Below are positions 1 through 7,755 of a stretch of 27,840 nucleotides of DNA, in pieces (positions within the stretch are counted from its first letter, which is position 1; every line of letters begins with the position of its first letter). The stretch lies in the NCBI GenBank assembly GCA_016292785.1, contig JAEDFL010000027.1, positions 1 to 27,840 on the forward strand, in the 5' to 3' direction. The DNA comes from Clostridiaceae bacterium (GTDB lineage Bacteria; Bacillota; Clostridia; Oscillospirales; Acutalibacteraceae). A program made the position numbers and the translations under genes. Under the pieces are notes generated by a model that was given only the letters and a program-made list of their open reading frames with translations, made no database searches and was not told the origin of the DNA.

Positions 1-657
1 AGTCGGAGCCTCTGTCGGAGCTTCTGTGGGAGCTTCAGTCGGAGCCTCAGTCGGAACCTCAGTCGGAGCCTCAGTCGGAGCTTCAGTCGGAGCCTCTGTC
101 GGAGCCTCAGTCGGAGCTTCAGTCGGAGCTTCTGTCGGAGCCTCAGTCGGAGCCTCTGTCGGAACCTCAGGAATATTGTTTACAATCTTCGGTGTAACAT
201 TCTCACCGTTTTCGTTACCGCAAGCTGAGAAAGCAAGCGTGAAATCGCTCGGAGCTGCTGTCTTGCCTGCAGCCTTTGTGAATGTGAATGTGTAAAGAAC
301 ACCGTTTACGTCACAAGCAGGTACGAATGATCCGCCAACCTTACCGTTTGCCGGGTTCTCGGCACATGCCTGAGTGTCACAATCTACAAGGAAAGACTTG
401 AATTCCTTGCTCTTCTCAATCTTAGTGAGAGTATATCCTTCCTTAGCGGAGAGCTGGAAATCGTAGTTTGCAGTCTTGCCTTCATCAAGGCTTACTGAAA
501 TTACAACTTCGCTGCCACTCTCGCTTACCTTACCGATTGAGAAAGTCGGTGCGTTAGCTGCAAAAGCAGAAACAAGCATAGCAACTGTTACGCCGACTAC
601 CAATGATACGGAAAGAACAACAGAAAGGATCTTTGCAATCTTATTCATTGTAATCAC
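1..657 (-). CDS. Secreted cohesin-like protein with TEAP linker (partial, C-terminus beyond left edge)
   Basis: An open frame runs from 657 to the left edge (219 codons, no stop). A hydrophobic signal peptide (MNKIAKILSVVLS..., ending near AFA) is followed by about 130 residues of alternating strands. These start APTFSIGKVSESGSEVVISV and end in a YTFTFTKAAG / FTLAFSACGNE segment, which resembles a small cohesin-type beta sandwich. After that comes a Thr-Glu-Ala-Pro linker that reaches the edge. An AAGGAG at 664-669 lies 6 nt before a GTG at 657, so that start is preferred over the ATG at 648, which would be 15 nt away. The gene follows a dockerin protein on the same strand with a 93-base gap. 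If it is a true cohesin it could hold dockerin proteins at the surface. The fold assignment is an inference; the secretion signal and linker are clear. Confidence 0.75.
   Translation of the reverse strand, partial: MITMNKIAKILSVVLSVSLVVGVTVAMLVSAFAANAPTFSIGKVSESGSEVVISVSLDEGKTANYDFQLSAKEGYTLTKIEKSKEFKSFLVDCDTQACAENPANGKVGGSFVPACDVNGVLYTFTFTKAAGKTAAPSDFTLAFSACGNENGENVTPKIVNNIPEVPTEAPTEAPTEAPTEAPTEAPTEAPTEAPTEAPTEVPTEAPTEAPTEAPTEAPT
2..169. repeat. 12-bp tandem repeat, 14 visible copies, encoding TEAP linker
   Basis: Fourteen consecutive 12-bp units of the form GTCGGAGCCTCN (variants GAGCTTC and GAACCTC) can be counted from 2 to 169. They encode PTEA/PTEV on the minus strand. Copies differ mainly at synonymous positions, and the array probably continues past the left edge. 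The forward-strand reading frame through it (GASVGASV) is an artefact of the repeat. Confidence 0.95.
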
Positions 658-750
658 CAATTTCTCCTTCAATTAGATTTGTACCTAAAGTACATTTATA
701 TTAGATACCGTCGCCCATAGGCGAATAGGAAACAGTATACTAACCGAATT

Positions 751-1719
751 TTAATAACCGAAATTTACATATGACGTGCTGCGTTTTCCCGATGTTTTCA
801 TATAAATGGTCATTCCTGCCGTCGTAACCGTTGATTCGCTAAAAACATCCACAGACCATTCAATATTAACAAACTCGTCCGTAGCTTTGTCGATCTCACA
901 AACAAGAACACAGTTTTTATATTCCAAATCGAAAGATTTGACTATTGACTTTGCTCCGTCAACCGAATTAGTCTGTTCAACCTCGTTTTTCGCTTGGTCG
1001 TAGTCGTCCAAGCCTGTCAGCCCGACAATCAAGCTGTCGGAAGAAGAATTTTTCTCATCCTTAAAGCTGACGGTCAGAATATATTTTCCGTCCGCTGTTT
1101 CATTACAGGAAACCGAACTGAACCTTGACTCATCGCTGAGGTCAATATCCTTAATCATCCTGTTTGCAGAGTCCTCACTCTTTTGCTTGACGATCCTGGT
1201 ATAATTTCTGTCGGTATTGTAATCTTGCTTTGTCTTTTCTTCCAATTCCTTGAGCTTGGCGGCGGAAATAAAAGCCGTCCATGCTCCACTGAGCTTTACA
1301 TCATCAGCGTTTTTAAAAACAGTTTCTTTCAACACATACGTCGGAAGCTTGTCCTGAACACCGGCTAAAGCCCGCTTGAATGAAGCCTTCACCTCTTGGG
1401 AGTCAACCCCACGCTCCTCAGCCTTGAAGCTGTCAATGATACCTACCGAATATTTTAAAATATCGAGAGCGTCCGATGAATTGACAGTACCGTCGGCATT
1501 GACATCGGCAAAGGCAAGAGCCTCATCGGAAAGCTGCGAAGCACCGACGCTGTGTTTCAGCACAGCTAAAGCGTCGGACGAATTGACAGAAGAATTGCCG
1601 TCAATATCTCCGTACCTTGCCGCCGAAGCGCCGCCGGGAACGGAAAGCATCGTAGCCGCTCCAACGGTAACCGAGAAAGAAAGCAAGCAAGAAAGTGTTT
1701 TTTTGATAATCTTTTGCAT
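751..1719 (-). CDS. Secreted protein with N-terminal type I dockerin
   Basis: 322 residues, starting at ATG 1719 behind a GGAGGAAAG ribosome binding site; the longer open frame upstream to 2010 crosses the promoter and is not used. Residues 1-34 are a signal peptide ending near ASAA. Residues 36-96 form a complete type I dockerin with two calcium loops: GDIDGNSSVNSSD and ADVNADGTVNSSD, each followed by an A-L-x-x-L-K-x-S-V-G helix. Residues 100-322 belong to no family I recognise; they are polar and end in a strand-rich segment (TVTTAGMTIYMKTSG). The dockerin implies docking on a cohesin-bearing scaffold outside the cell. Its position directly after the signal peptide, instead of at the C-terminus, is less common. 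It has its own consensus promoter and may be cotranscribed with the cohesin-like gene downstream. Confidence 0.88.
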   Translation of the reverse strand: MQKIIKKTLSCLLSFSVTVGAATMLSVPGGASAARYGDIDGNSSVNSSDALAVLKHSVGASQLSDEALAFADVNADGTVNSSDALDILKYSVGIIDSFKAEERGVDSQEVKASFKRALAGVQDKLPTYVLKETVFKNADDVKLSGAWTAFISAAKLKELEEKTKQDYNTDRNYTRIVKQKSEDSANRMIKDIDLSDESRFSSVSCNETADGKYILTVSFKDEKNSSSDSLIVGLTGLDDYDQAKNEVEQTNSVDGAKSIVKSFDLEYKNCVLVCEIDKATDEFVNIEWSVDVFSESTVTTAGMTIYMKTSGKRSTSYVNFGY

Positions 1720-1773
1720 CTCTTTCCTCCATACAAAACAGATAAAGTATAAACACTCATACCATTTTTGTAG

Positions 1774-1802
1774 ATTATATAACAAACCGAGAGAATTGTC
1801 AA
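1774..1802 (-). promoter_or_regulatory. Perfect-consensus promoter for the 751-1719 dockerin gene
   Basis: On the minus strand TTGACA (1802-1797), a 17-bp spacer, then TATAAT (1779-1774). Transcription would start near 1767, about 48 bases before the start codon. Both hexamers match the sigma-A consensus exactly. Confidence 0.9.
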
Positions 1803-1837
1803 TAGCCAAATTCAGTAACAGTACACATGGCGGAATG

Positions 1838-1866
1838 TTGACATTTTGTAAATTATAAGATATAAT
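1838..1866 (+). promoter_or_regulatory. Perfect-consensus promoter for the 1901-2758 dockerin gene
   Basis: TTGACA at 1838-1843, a 17-bp spacer, TATAAT at 1861-1866. A start near 1873 leaves a short leader with AAGGAGG at 1886-1892. Its -35 box lies 35 bp from that of the divergent promoter. Confidence 0.9.
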
Positions 1867-1900
1867 ACAAATGTATATTTGAGTTAAGGAGGAAAAGAAA

Positions 1901-2758
1901 ATGAAGAAAATATCTGTTGTATGCTCTGTGGTCCTTGCTCTGATCATGGCGTTATCCTGTCTGGCTCTCCCCGTTTCGGCGGTCGGAGTCACAGTAGTCC
2001 AAAAGCCCAATCAGACCTCATTCTATCAGGGCATTGACTGGATGTATGACAAAAACGGTAAGGTTATGCTGATGAACGGAGACCTGAATCTTGCCGGTAC
2101 GGTTCTCAGTAGCAACGGCGAACAGGTCGAATACAAAAAAGGCGTTACAGGACCCAATATGTATTCCAAAAACGTTGACGGAAGCTGGAAAGCCGGAAAA
2201 AATACCATTCATATTTTTTGTGATAACTTCGGCTCAAGCTATGCCGTTCTTGACGTGAACTTTGTCACCGTTACAAAAATCAGCATTGTCAGAGCTCCGA
2301 AAACCAAGCTTGTCCTTGATACCGACTGGAAAATGGGATTGGCAGGCGATGTCGAAATGACTAAATACGATCTCACCGGAACAATAATCAGTGTGACCTA
2401 CAGCGACTCAACGGTTAAAGATATCTCTTATCCGAACGCCTGTCTCAACTGGTCGATTCCTGACGGAACAGATGTGATTATGCCCGGTAACAATACCCTT
2501 TATATCACATTCTGCGGACAAAGAGCCCCGATTTCTGTCGTTTTCCTTACTCAGAAATCCTTTGCCAAGGGAGATGTCAGCCTTGACGGAGCGATCAACT
2601 CCTACGACGCTTTAAGCATTCTCCAATATTCCACCGGAAGCGTCACTCTCGGTCAAATTCAGATTGACGCAGGAGACATTGACGGCAACGGCAATCTCAA
2701 CTCATCTGACGCTCTCAACGTCCTGCAATATGTTGTCGGCATTAAAAAAGCTTTATAA
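1901..2758 (+). CDS. Secreted Ig-like protein with C-terminal dockerin
   Basis: 285 residues. A signal peptide (residues 1 to about 27, ending PVSAVG) is followed by two repeats of about 90 residues each. Repeat 1 covers about 29-122 and repeat 2 about 125-216. The second has the DLTGTIISVTYSDSTVKDI pattern typical of bacterial Ig-like domains of the Big_3 type. Residues 224-285 are a type I dockerin with loops GDVSLDGAINSYD and GDIDGNGNLNSSD. No catalytic domain is visible, so a binding or spacer role on a cohesin scaffold is more likely than an enzyme. The start is set by AAGGAGG 8 nt upstream. It is followed after 18 bases by another dockerin gene, probably in the same operon. Confidence 0.88.
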   Translation: MKKISVVCSVVLALIMALSCLALPVSAVGVTVVQKPNQTSFYQGIDWMYDKNGKVMLMNGDLNLAGTVLSSNGEQVEYKKGVTGPNMYSKNVDGSWKAGKNTIHIFCDNFGSSYAVLDVNFVTVTKISIVRAPKTKLVLDTDWKMGLAGDVEMTKYDLTGTIISVTYSDSTVKDISYPNACLNWSIPDGTDVIMPGNNTLYITFCGQRAPISVVFLTQKSFAKGDVSLDGAINSYDALSILQYSTGSVTLGQIQIDAGDIDGNGNLNSSDALNVLQYVVGIKKAL

Positions 2759-2776
2759 TTGAAGGAGGCAATAATA

Positions 2777-3802
2777 GTGAAGATTTTCAAAAAAATTATC
2801 AGCGCAGTCGTATCTGTTTCGATTGTGGCTGCAACCTTGACAAGTATGGCGGTATATTCCTCGGCAGTTTCTAATTCCCCCGGCGACGCTAACAGCGACG
2901 GTTCGGTCAATTCCTTTGACGCTCTATCCGTTGTCAGATATTGTACCGGAGCGGACACTCTTACCAAGGCCGAGATTGATGCGGCGGACGTAAACGGTGA
3001 CGGAAAGGTTTCATCGGTTGACGCTCTTTACATTCTTCAGTTCACCGCCGGTGTAATCAACAGCTTTCCCACCCATTCCGACGAGGGCAGAATAAAGATA
3101 TTCGGCGACTTCTATTACGATGTTGCAACAGGCAAGGTCACAAACCTTGACGGCTCGGGTCTTTTGGGCTTCTCCTACGACGCAAAGGATCAGGCGTTTT
3201 ACGCATCCACCTACGCATGGCAGAGAACCTTCGGCTACACCTACCTCTATGACGTTGCCGCACCGTTCATTGTCTGCAACTTTGATACCAGCCGAATCTT
3301 CTTCGACTACAACGGTATGGAGTGGATGGTTCAGCTCTGGAAAGGTCAGTACGGATATGTGCTTAACGGTTGTGAGATTGGTCTTTATTACCGTGATTTT
3401 GACGATGACGAGCTTGTCGACGCAAGCGGAAGAAAATTCTACAAATGTGCCGACGACGAGATGCTCTGCCAGATGGAACTCACAATGTATAAGAACGACA
3501 CCTTATTCTTCCACCGCAGTAAGCAGTATTCCTGGTGGCTGACAGGCTTCAAGCCGGGCGTTCTCGATGCAGTCGGCGTTACGGCAGAATCAACTCAGGT
3601 TCTCAAAGTCAGCGCAACGATCTACTTTACCGAGGACGAGATGATGAACGCTTTCATCGGCGGTCTTGAGAATTGCACCGAGATTGAGCATAACGCATCT
3701 AAGAGAAAGCGTGCAATTAAATTTGAGAACGGTAAATACACAAACGGTTGCGGTTATACAGTCAACAGAGTGCAGAAATCCGTCACTTTCTCATGGCAGT
3801 AA
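2777..3802 (+). CDS. Secreted dockerin protein with DUF4474-like domain
   Basis: 341 residues with a GTG start at 2777, chosen because GGAGG (2764-2768) sits 8 nt upstream and the signal peptide begins there (MKIFKKIISAVVSVSIV). Residues 36-95 are a type I dockerin (GDANSDGSVNSFD and ADVNGDGKVSSVD loops). Residues of about 105-341 resemble the DUF4474 family: an aromatic-rich core with FFDYNGMEWMVQLWKGQYG followed by GCEIGLYYRDF, and a C-terminal strand ending SVTFSW. The family's function is not established. The call rests on recalled sequence pattern, not on a search. The gene is last in the two-gene unit driven from 1838 and is followed by a strong terminator. Confidence 0.8.
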   Translation: MKIFKKIISAVVSVSIVAATLTSMAVYSSAVSNSPGDANSDGSVNSFDALSVVRYCTGADTLTKAEIDAADVNGDGKVSSVDALYILQFTAGVINSFPTHSDEGRIKIFGDFYYDVATGKVTNLDGSGLLGFSYDAKDQAFYASTYAWQRTFGYTYLYDVAAPFIVCNFDTSRIFFDYNGMEWMVQLWKGQYGYVLNGCEIGLYYRDFDDDELVDASGRKFYKCADDEMLCQMELTMYKNDTLFFHRSKQYSWWLTGFKPGVLDAVGVTAESTQVLKVSATIYFTEDEMMNAFIGGLENCTEIEHNASKRKRAIKFENGKYTNGCGYTVNRVQKSVTFSWQ

Positions 3803-3830
3803 TTTTAGGATAATCTATTGGCAATATTAT

Positions 3831-3870
3831 AACCTCCTGCGGTATCAATTCGGCTCCGCAGGAGGTTTTT
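3831..3870 (+). terminator. Rho-independent terminator after the dockerin operon
   Basis: A 12-bp perfect stem (AACCTCCTGCGG at 3831-3842 with its complement at 3856-3867), a 13-base loop, and a T run ending at 3870. Confidence 0.93.
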
Positions 3871-3897
3871 ACGGACATTAAAAACAGCGATTTGTTT

Positions 3898-3922
3898 TTG
3901 CCGTAACACAGCTTTACGGCAA
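3898..3922. repeat. 9-bp inverted repeat in the azlC leader
   Basis: TTGCCGTAA (3898-3906) and TTACGGCAA (3914-3922) pair perfectly around a 7-base loop, 33 bases upstream of the azlC start. No T run follows on the plus strand. It could be an operator or a leader hairpin. Confidence 0.5.
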
Positions 3923-3955
3923 TCAGGTCTCAGGAAATTTGGTGTAAAGACAAAG

Positions 3956-4648
3956 ATGAAAAAAGATTTTATACAAGGACTCAGGGACGGAGTTCCGATA
4001 ATGGCAGGATACTTTGCCGTCAGCTTCAGCTTTGGCATACTGGCTATGCAAGGCGGTCTGAGCGTTATTCAAGCCGCATTAACCAGTCTGACAAATATGA
4101 CAAGCTCAGGTCAGTTTGCAGGCTTGCAGATTATTGCAGCCGGAGGAACACTGATTGAGCTGATCCTGACGCAAGTCATTATAAATATGCGGTATTCCCT
4201 GATGAGCCTTGCACTCTCACCCAAGCTGGACAAAAAAATAAAGCTTTGGCAGAGACTTCTTATTGCATTCGCCAATACCGATGAGATTTTCGCTGTCGCT
4301 ATGTCCCGTGAGCGTAGCCTTACATTCCCGTATATGGCAGGTCTTCAGATCCTGCCGATTTTCGGCTGGACGGCAGGAACCGCAATCGGTGCGATTGCAG
4401 GCAACCTGCTCCCTACCGCTCTTACTGCGGCATTGGGAATTGCACTTTACGGTATGTTTATTGCCGTGGTCGTCCCCGTCGCACGGCGTTCACGACCTGT
4501 TCTGCTTTCGGCTTTGATCGCAATCGCAATCAGTTGTGTACTGTATGTCCTGAAGGTCTCTGCCGGAATATCAATCATCGTTTCGACGGTTGCCGCCTCG
4601 GCACTTATGGCGTTTCTGCGCCCGATAGAAGGAGGCGTTGATGAATGA
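3956..4648 (+). CDS. azlC: AzlC-family branched-chain amino acid exporter, large subunit
   Basis: 230 residues, a normal length for AzlC. The N-terminus GLRDGVPIMAGYFAVSFSFG and the motif INMRYSLMSLALSP are characteristic of the AzlC permease family. Several hydrophobic segments span the protein. With AzlD it forms a two-subunit membrane transporter; characterised members (BrnFE, AzlCD) export branched-chain amino acids or analogues. The substrate here is inferred from family. Its stop overlaps the azlD start by four bases (ATGA), indicating translational coupling. The ribosome binding site is weak (GGTG about 11 nt upstream), and no clear promoter was seen in the short gap after the preceding terminator. 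Confidence 0.92.
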   Translation: MKKDFIQGLRDGVPIMAGYFAVSFSFGILAMQGGLSVIQAALTSLTNMTSSGQFAGLQIIAAGGTLIELILTQVIINMRYSLMSLALSPKLDKKIKLWQRLLIAFANTDEIFAVAMSRERSLTFPYMAGLQILPIFGWTAGTAIGAIAGNLLPTALTAALGIALYGMFIAVVVPVARRSRPVLLSALIAIAISCVLYVLKVSAGISIIVSTVAASALMAFLRPIEGGVDE

Positions 4649-4950
4649 AATGGCTGTTTATCGGAGCAATGGCTTTGGTGACCTATCTCATCAGAGCCTT
4701 ACCCCTCACAATTCTTCAGGGAAAAATCAAAAACAAATGGCTGAGATCATTTCTGTACTATGTCCCCTACGCCTGTCTGAGCGCAATGACCTTCCCTGCG
4801 ATTTTCTTTGCCACTCAGAGCGTTTGGAGCGCAGTTGCAGGGGTTGCGATTGCTCTTTTGCTTGCCTTTTTCAATCGAAGCCTTATTACGGTTGCGGCAG
4901 GCGCATGCTTGACTGTTCTTGTTGTCGAACAGCTTATGCCGTTATTCTGA
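4645..4950 (+). CDS. azlD: AzlD-family branched-chain amino acid exporter, small subunit
   Basis: 101 residues with about four hydrophobic helices, the usual AzlD size. The opening (WLFIGAMALVTYLIRALPLTI) and the segment FLYYVPYACLSAMTFPAIFF match the family pattern. It starts inside the azlC stop (ATGA overlap at 4645-4648) behind GGAGG at 4631-4635. It pairs with AzlC to form the exporter and ends shortly before a strong terminator shared with the convergent feo operon. Confidence 0.92.
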   Translation: MKWLFIGAMALVTYLIRALPLTILQGKIKNKWLRSFLYYVPYACLSAMTFPAIFFATQSVWSAVAGVAIALLLAFFNRSLITVAAGACLTVLVVEQLMPLF

Positions 4951-4975
4951 CCTGATCAAGAGTATAATATTGTTA

Positions 4976-5016
4976 ACCCTCCTTCGTTTCTTACGAATAT
5001 GAAGGAGGGCTTTTTT
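4976..5016. terminator. Terminator between convergent azlCD and feo operons
   Basis: CCCTCCTTC (4977-4985) pairs with GAAGGAGGG (5001-5009) and is followed by six T residues at 5011-5016 on the plus strand. It ends azlCD. The T run overlaps the stop codon of the minus-strand Cys-rich gene, so the hairpin may also limit transcription from the other side, although that side has no good T run. Confidence 0.9.
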
Positions 5017-5182
5017 ATTTATTGCAGGATCCGTTCATCGGGCAGTTTGAACAGCCGCATGAGCAGGAGGATTTTCCCTTTTTTCTGTTTCTTACCATAC
5101 TGAAGATAATAGCCGCAACAACAGCGATCAGTACAACGCAAACTATAATTGTTGCCGAATTTTCCGAAAGCCACGCAAGCAT
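5015..5182 (-). CDS. FeoB-associated Cys-rich membrane protein
   Basis: A 55-residue protein read directly from the minus strand: start ATG at 5182 behind AAGGAGG, stop TAA at 5015-5017. Residues of about 8-30 form one transmembrane helix (NSATIIVCVVLIAVVAAIIF). A basic stretch RNRKKGK follows, then a cysteine-rich tail with five cysteines (SSCSCGCSNCPMNGSCNK). This matches the small FeoB-associated Cys-rich proteins that follow feoB in many Firmicutes. Their exact role is not settled; an iron-handling or FeoC-like accessory function has been suggested. It lies 21 bases after the feoB stop and is the last gene of the operon. Confidence 0.9.
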   Translation of the reverse strand: MLAWLSENSATIIVCVVLIAVVAAIIFSMVRNRKKGKSSCSCGCSNCPMNGSCNK

Positions 5183-5203
5183 ACTGTTTCCTCCTTTTCC
5201 GTT

Positions 5204-7702
5204 TTATTCTGCCGCTCTGACGTTTTTGGAAAGCCTTGTTGATTCCGAATACCTCTTGAAGAACAACATATACAAGATAACCGCAAGCACAGCGATAGCC
5301 GCAATCAAACCGATTATATTCATATTTCCCGTAAACGCCGAGCCGAACTGATAAATCATCAAAGAGATCGCATAGGCGAAACCACACTGATATCCGATTG
5401 CAAACCAAGTCCACTTTGCGCTGTTCATCTCACGCTTAATTGCGCCTATGGCGGCAAAGCAAGGGGCGCAAAGCAGGTTGAACACTAAGAAGGAATAGGC
5501 AGTGATTCCGTTAAATGCGGAAGCAAGACTTTGATAAACCGTTCCGTCTCCACCCCCGTAGAGCACTCCCATAGTGCCGACAATGTTTTCTTTCGCAACA
5601 AGCCCTGTGATAGATGCCACGGCGGCCTGCCAGTTACCCCAGCCGAGCGGTTTGAAGATCCATGCAATTACACCGCCGAGAGCCGCAAGAAGCGAACGGT
5701 CTATTTCCTCCTCGGAAAGCATACGGAAAGTACCGTCAACGAAACCGAAATATGTTGTAAACCAAACAAATATAGTTGAAAGCAAAATAATAGTACCTGC
5801 TTTTTTAATAAAGCTCCAGCCTCGCTCCCACATAGAGCGGAGAACATTTCCGACGGTCGGCAGACGGTAAGCAGGAAGCTCCATAACAAACGGGGCAGGA
5901 TCTCCGGCAAACATTCTTGTCTTTTTCAGCATGATGCCGGAAACAATGATCGCCGCCATACCGATGAAGTAAGCGGAGGTTGCCACCCATGCACTGCCGC
6001 CGAAAATTGCGCCTGCAATCATAGCGATAAACGGAACCTTTGCTCCGCACGGGATAAAGGTTGTTGTCATAATCGTCATACGGCGATCACGCTCGTTTTC
6101 AATGGTACGGGACGCCATAATTCCCGGAACACCGCAGCCCGTTCCGATAAGCATCGGAATAAAGGATTTACCCGAAAGACCGAATTTTCTGAAAACACGG
6201 TCAAGCACAAATGCGATTCGTGCCATATAGCCGCAGGCCTCTAAAAATGCCAGCAACAGGAACAGCACCAGCATCTGCGGCACGAAGCCGAGAACGGCTC
6301 CGACACCGGCCACAATACCGTCATTGATCAGACCGCTGAGCCAATCGGCGGTACCGGCGGCTTCCAGACCGTTTCCGACAAGTACGGGAATACCCGGTAC
6401 CCATACGCCGTAGTCAGCAGGATCAGGCTCTTCAAAGCCGTTTTCTTCAAAATATGATACCGCTTCAAGATAAGTCATAGGAACGGTAGCTTCCTCATCG
6501 GCGTTTTCGGGAATTGAAGAATAATATGCGTTTAATTCATCAACGGCGAGAGTTTCCTCGTCCTCCACCTCTACCGCAGCAACATCTGACAGCGGCTTAT
6601 AGGCTTTCAGCTCTGCCAAAGCCTTATCTTCGTCAAAATTTTCCGCCTCGGTGTCGAGAGCCGTAAATGCAGTTACCGCCTGTATTGCAGATGTGTAGCT
6701 GTCATTTACCTCCTCATATGCAGAAGATCCTATGCCGAACAGATGCCAGCCGTCGCCGAACAGACCGTCGTTTGCCCAGTCGGTTGCGGCGGTACCGACC
6801 GTTACCATTGAGATAAAATATACAAGAAACATAATTACGGCAAAGATAGGCAGTCCAAGCCAACGGTTTGTAACGACCTTGTCAATCTTATCCGAGGTTG
6901 AAAGCTTGCCTGCCGATCTCTTTTTGTAACAGTCCCTTATAATCTGACCGATATAAATATAGCGTTCATTTGTTATGATTGATTCTGCGTCATCGTCCAG
7001 CTCGTCCTCAACAGACTTAATATCGTTTTCAATATGTTCCAAAACCTCTTTTGAGAGCTTTATACGACCGAGCACCTTATCGTCACGCTCAAATATCTTG
7101 ACCGCATACCAGCGTTGCTGTTCCTCCGGAAGATTATGTACCGCCGCTTCTTCAATGTGAGCCAGCGCATGCTCAACCGTGCCGGAAAACGTGTGCATAT
7201 GTACGGTTTTTTCGTTTTTTGCCGCATTTATTGCCGCTTCTGCGGCCTCCGCTATGCCTGTACCTTTCAATGCGGATATCTCTACAACCTTGCAGCCAAG
7301 CTCACGGGAAAGCTCAGCCGTATTGATTTTGTCGCCGTTCTTCTTTACAATATCCATCATATTGATAGCGACGACAACGGGAATACCAAGCTCGGTAAGC
7401 TGTGTGGTAAGGTACAGATTTCTCTCAAGATTTGTGCCGTCAACGATGTTGAGAATGGCATCGGGACGTTCGCCTATGAGATAGTTTCTTGCCACCACTT
7501 CCTCCAATGTATACGGAGAAAGGGAATAAATACCGGGAAGGTCGGTAATCACAACATCATTGTACTTTTTAAGCTTTCCTTCTTTTTTCTCAACCGTAAC
7601 ACCCGGCCAGTTTCCGACAAATTGATTTGAACCGGTCAAGGCATTGAACAGGGTTGTTTTGCCGCTGTTAGGGTTTCCCGCAAGCGCAATTCGCAAATTC
7701 AT
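5204..7702 (-). CDS. feoB: Ferrous iron transport protein B
   Basis: 832 residues. The N-terminal GTPase domain (about 1-165) has G1 GNPNSGKT at 9-16, G3 DLPG at 54-57 and G4 NMMD at 114-117. A helical spacer follows to about 280. The membrane domain carries both Gate-type motifs: GCGVPG at about 522-527 and PCGAKVP at about 551-557. The protein moves Fe(II) across the cytoplasmic membrane. It is longer than typical FeoB because an acidic segment of roughly 110 residues (about 326-438) is inserted between the first and second membrane segments. The start at 7702 has AGGAGAGG upstream. The gene sits between feoA and the Cys-rich accessory gene, and a GTTAGC palindrome lies just before its ribosome binding site, pointing to metal-dependent control. 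Confidence 0.97.
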   Translation of the reverse strand: MNLRIALAGNPNSGKTTLFNALTGSNQFVGNWPGVTVEKKEGKLKKYNDVVITDLPGIYSLSPYTLEEVVARNYLIGERPDAILNIVDGTNLERNLYLTTQLTELGIPVVVAINMMDIVKKNGDKINTAELSRELGCKVVEISALKGTGIAEAAEAAINAAKNEKTVHMHTFSGTVEHALAHIEEAAVHNLPEEQQRWYAVKIFERDDKVLGRIKLSKEVLEHIENDIKSVEDELDDDAESIITNERYIYIGQIIRDCYKKRSAGKLSTSDKIDKVVTNRWLGLPIFAVIMFLVYFISMVTVGTAATDWANDGLFGDGWHLFGIGSSAYEEVNDSYTSAIQAVTAFTALDTEAENFDEDKALAELKAYKPLSDVAAVEVEDEETLAVDELNAYYSSIPENADEEATVPMTYLEAVSYFEENGFEEPDPADYGVWVPGIPVLVGNGLEAAGTADWLSGLINDGIVAGVGAVLGFVPQMLVLFLLLAFLEACGYMARIAFVLDRVFRKFGLSGKSFIPMLIGTGCGVPGIMASRTIENERDRRMTIMTTTFIPCGAKVPFIAMIAGAIFGGSAWVATSAYFIGMAAIIVSGIMLKKTRMFAGDPAPFVMELPAYRLPTVGNVLRSMWERGWSFIKKAGTIILLSTIFVWFTTYFGFVDGTFRMLSEEEIDRSLLAALGGVIAWIFKPLGWGNWQAAVASITGLVAKENIVGTMGVLYGGGDGTVYQSLASAFNGITAYSFLVFNLLCAPCFAAIGAIKREMNSAKWTWFAIGYQCGFAYAISLMIYQFGSAFTGNMNIIGLIAAIAVLAVILYMLFFKRYSESTRLSKNVRAAE

Positions 7703-7722
7703 AGAAAATCCTCTCCTTTTCG

Positions 7723-7738
7723 GTTAGCTTGGGCTAAC
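7723..7738. promoter_or_regulatory. Putative DtxR-type operator between feoA and feoB
   Basis: GTTAGC-TTGG-GCTAAC, with two further bases pairing on each side (CG...CG). It lies 20 bases upstream of the feoB start. A possible -10 (TATTAT, minus strand 7755-7750) lies 11 bases before it, but no good -35 is present, so an internal promoter is uncertain. Confidence 0.75.
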
Positions 7739-7755
7739 CGCTGTTTAAAATAATA

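Noticed and set aside
26..295. Forward open frame encoding GASVGASV repeats
   Set aside because: It is the antisense reading of the TEAP linker repeat; no ribosome binding site and low-complexity product.
711..724. Small inverted repeat TCGCC-CATA-GGCGA as a terminator
   Set aside because: Only 5 bp of stem and no T run on either strand.
1720..2010. N-terminal extension of the 751-1719 dockerin protein to 419 residues
   Set aside because: The extension crosses both divergent promoters and the start of the opposite gene, while a signal peptide with a good ribosome binding site begins at 1719.
7115..7630. 171-residue forward open frame inside feoB
   Set aside because: Antisense to the feoB GTPase domain; no ribosome binding site and no plausible domain.
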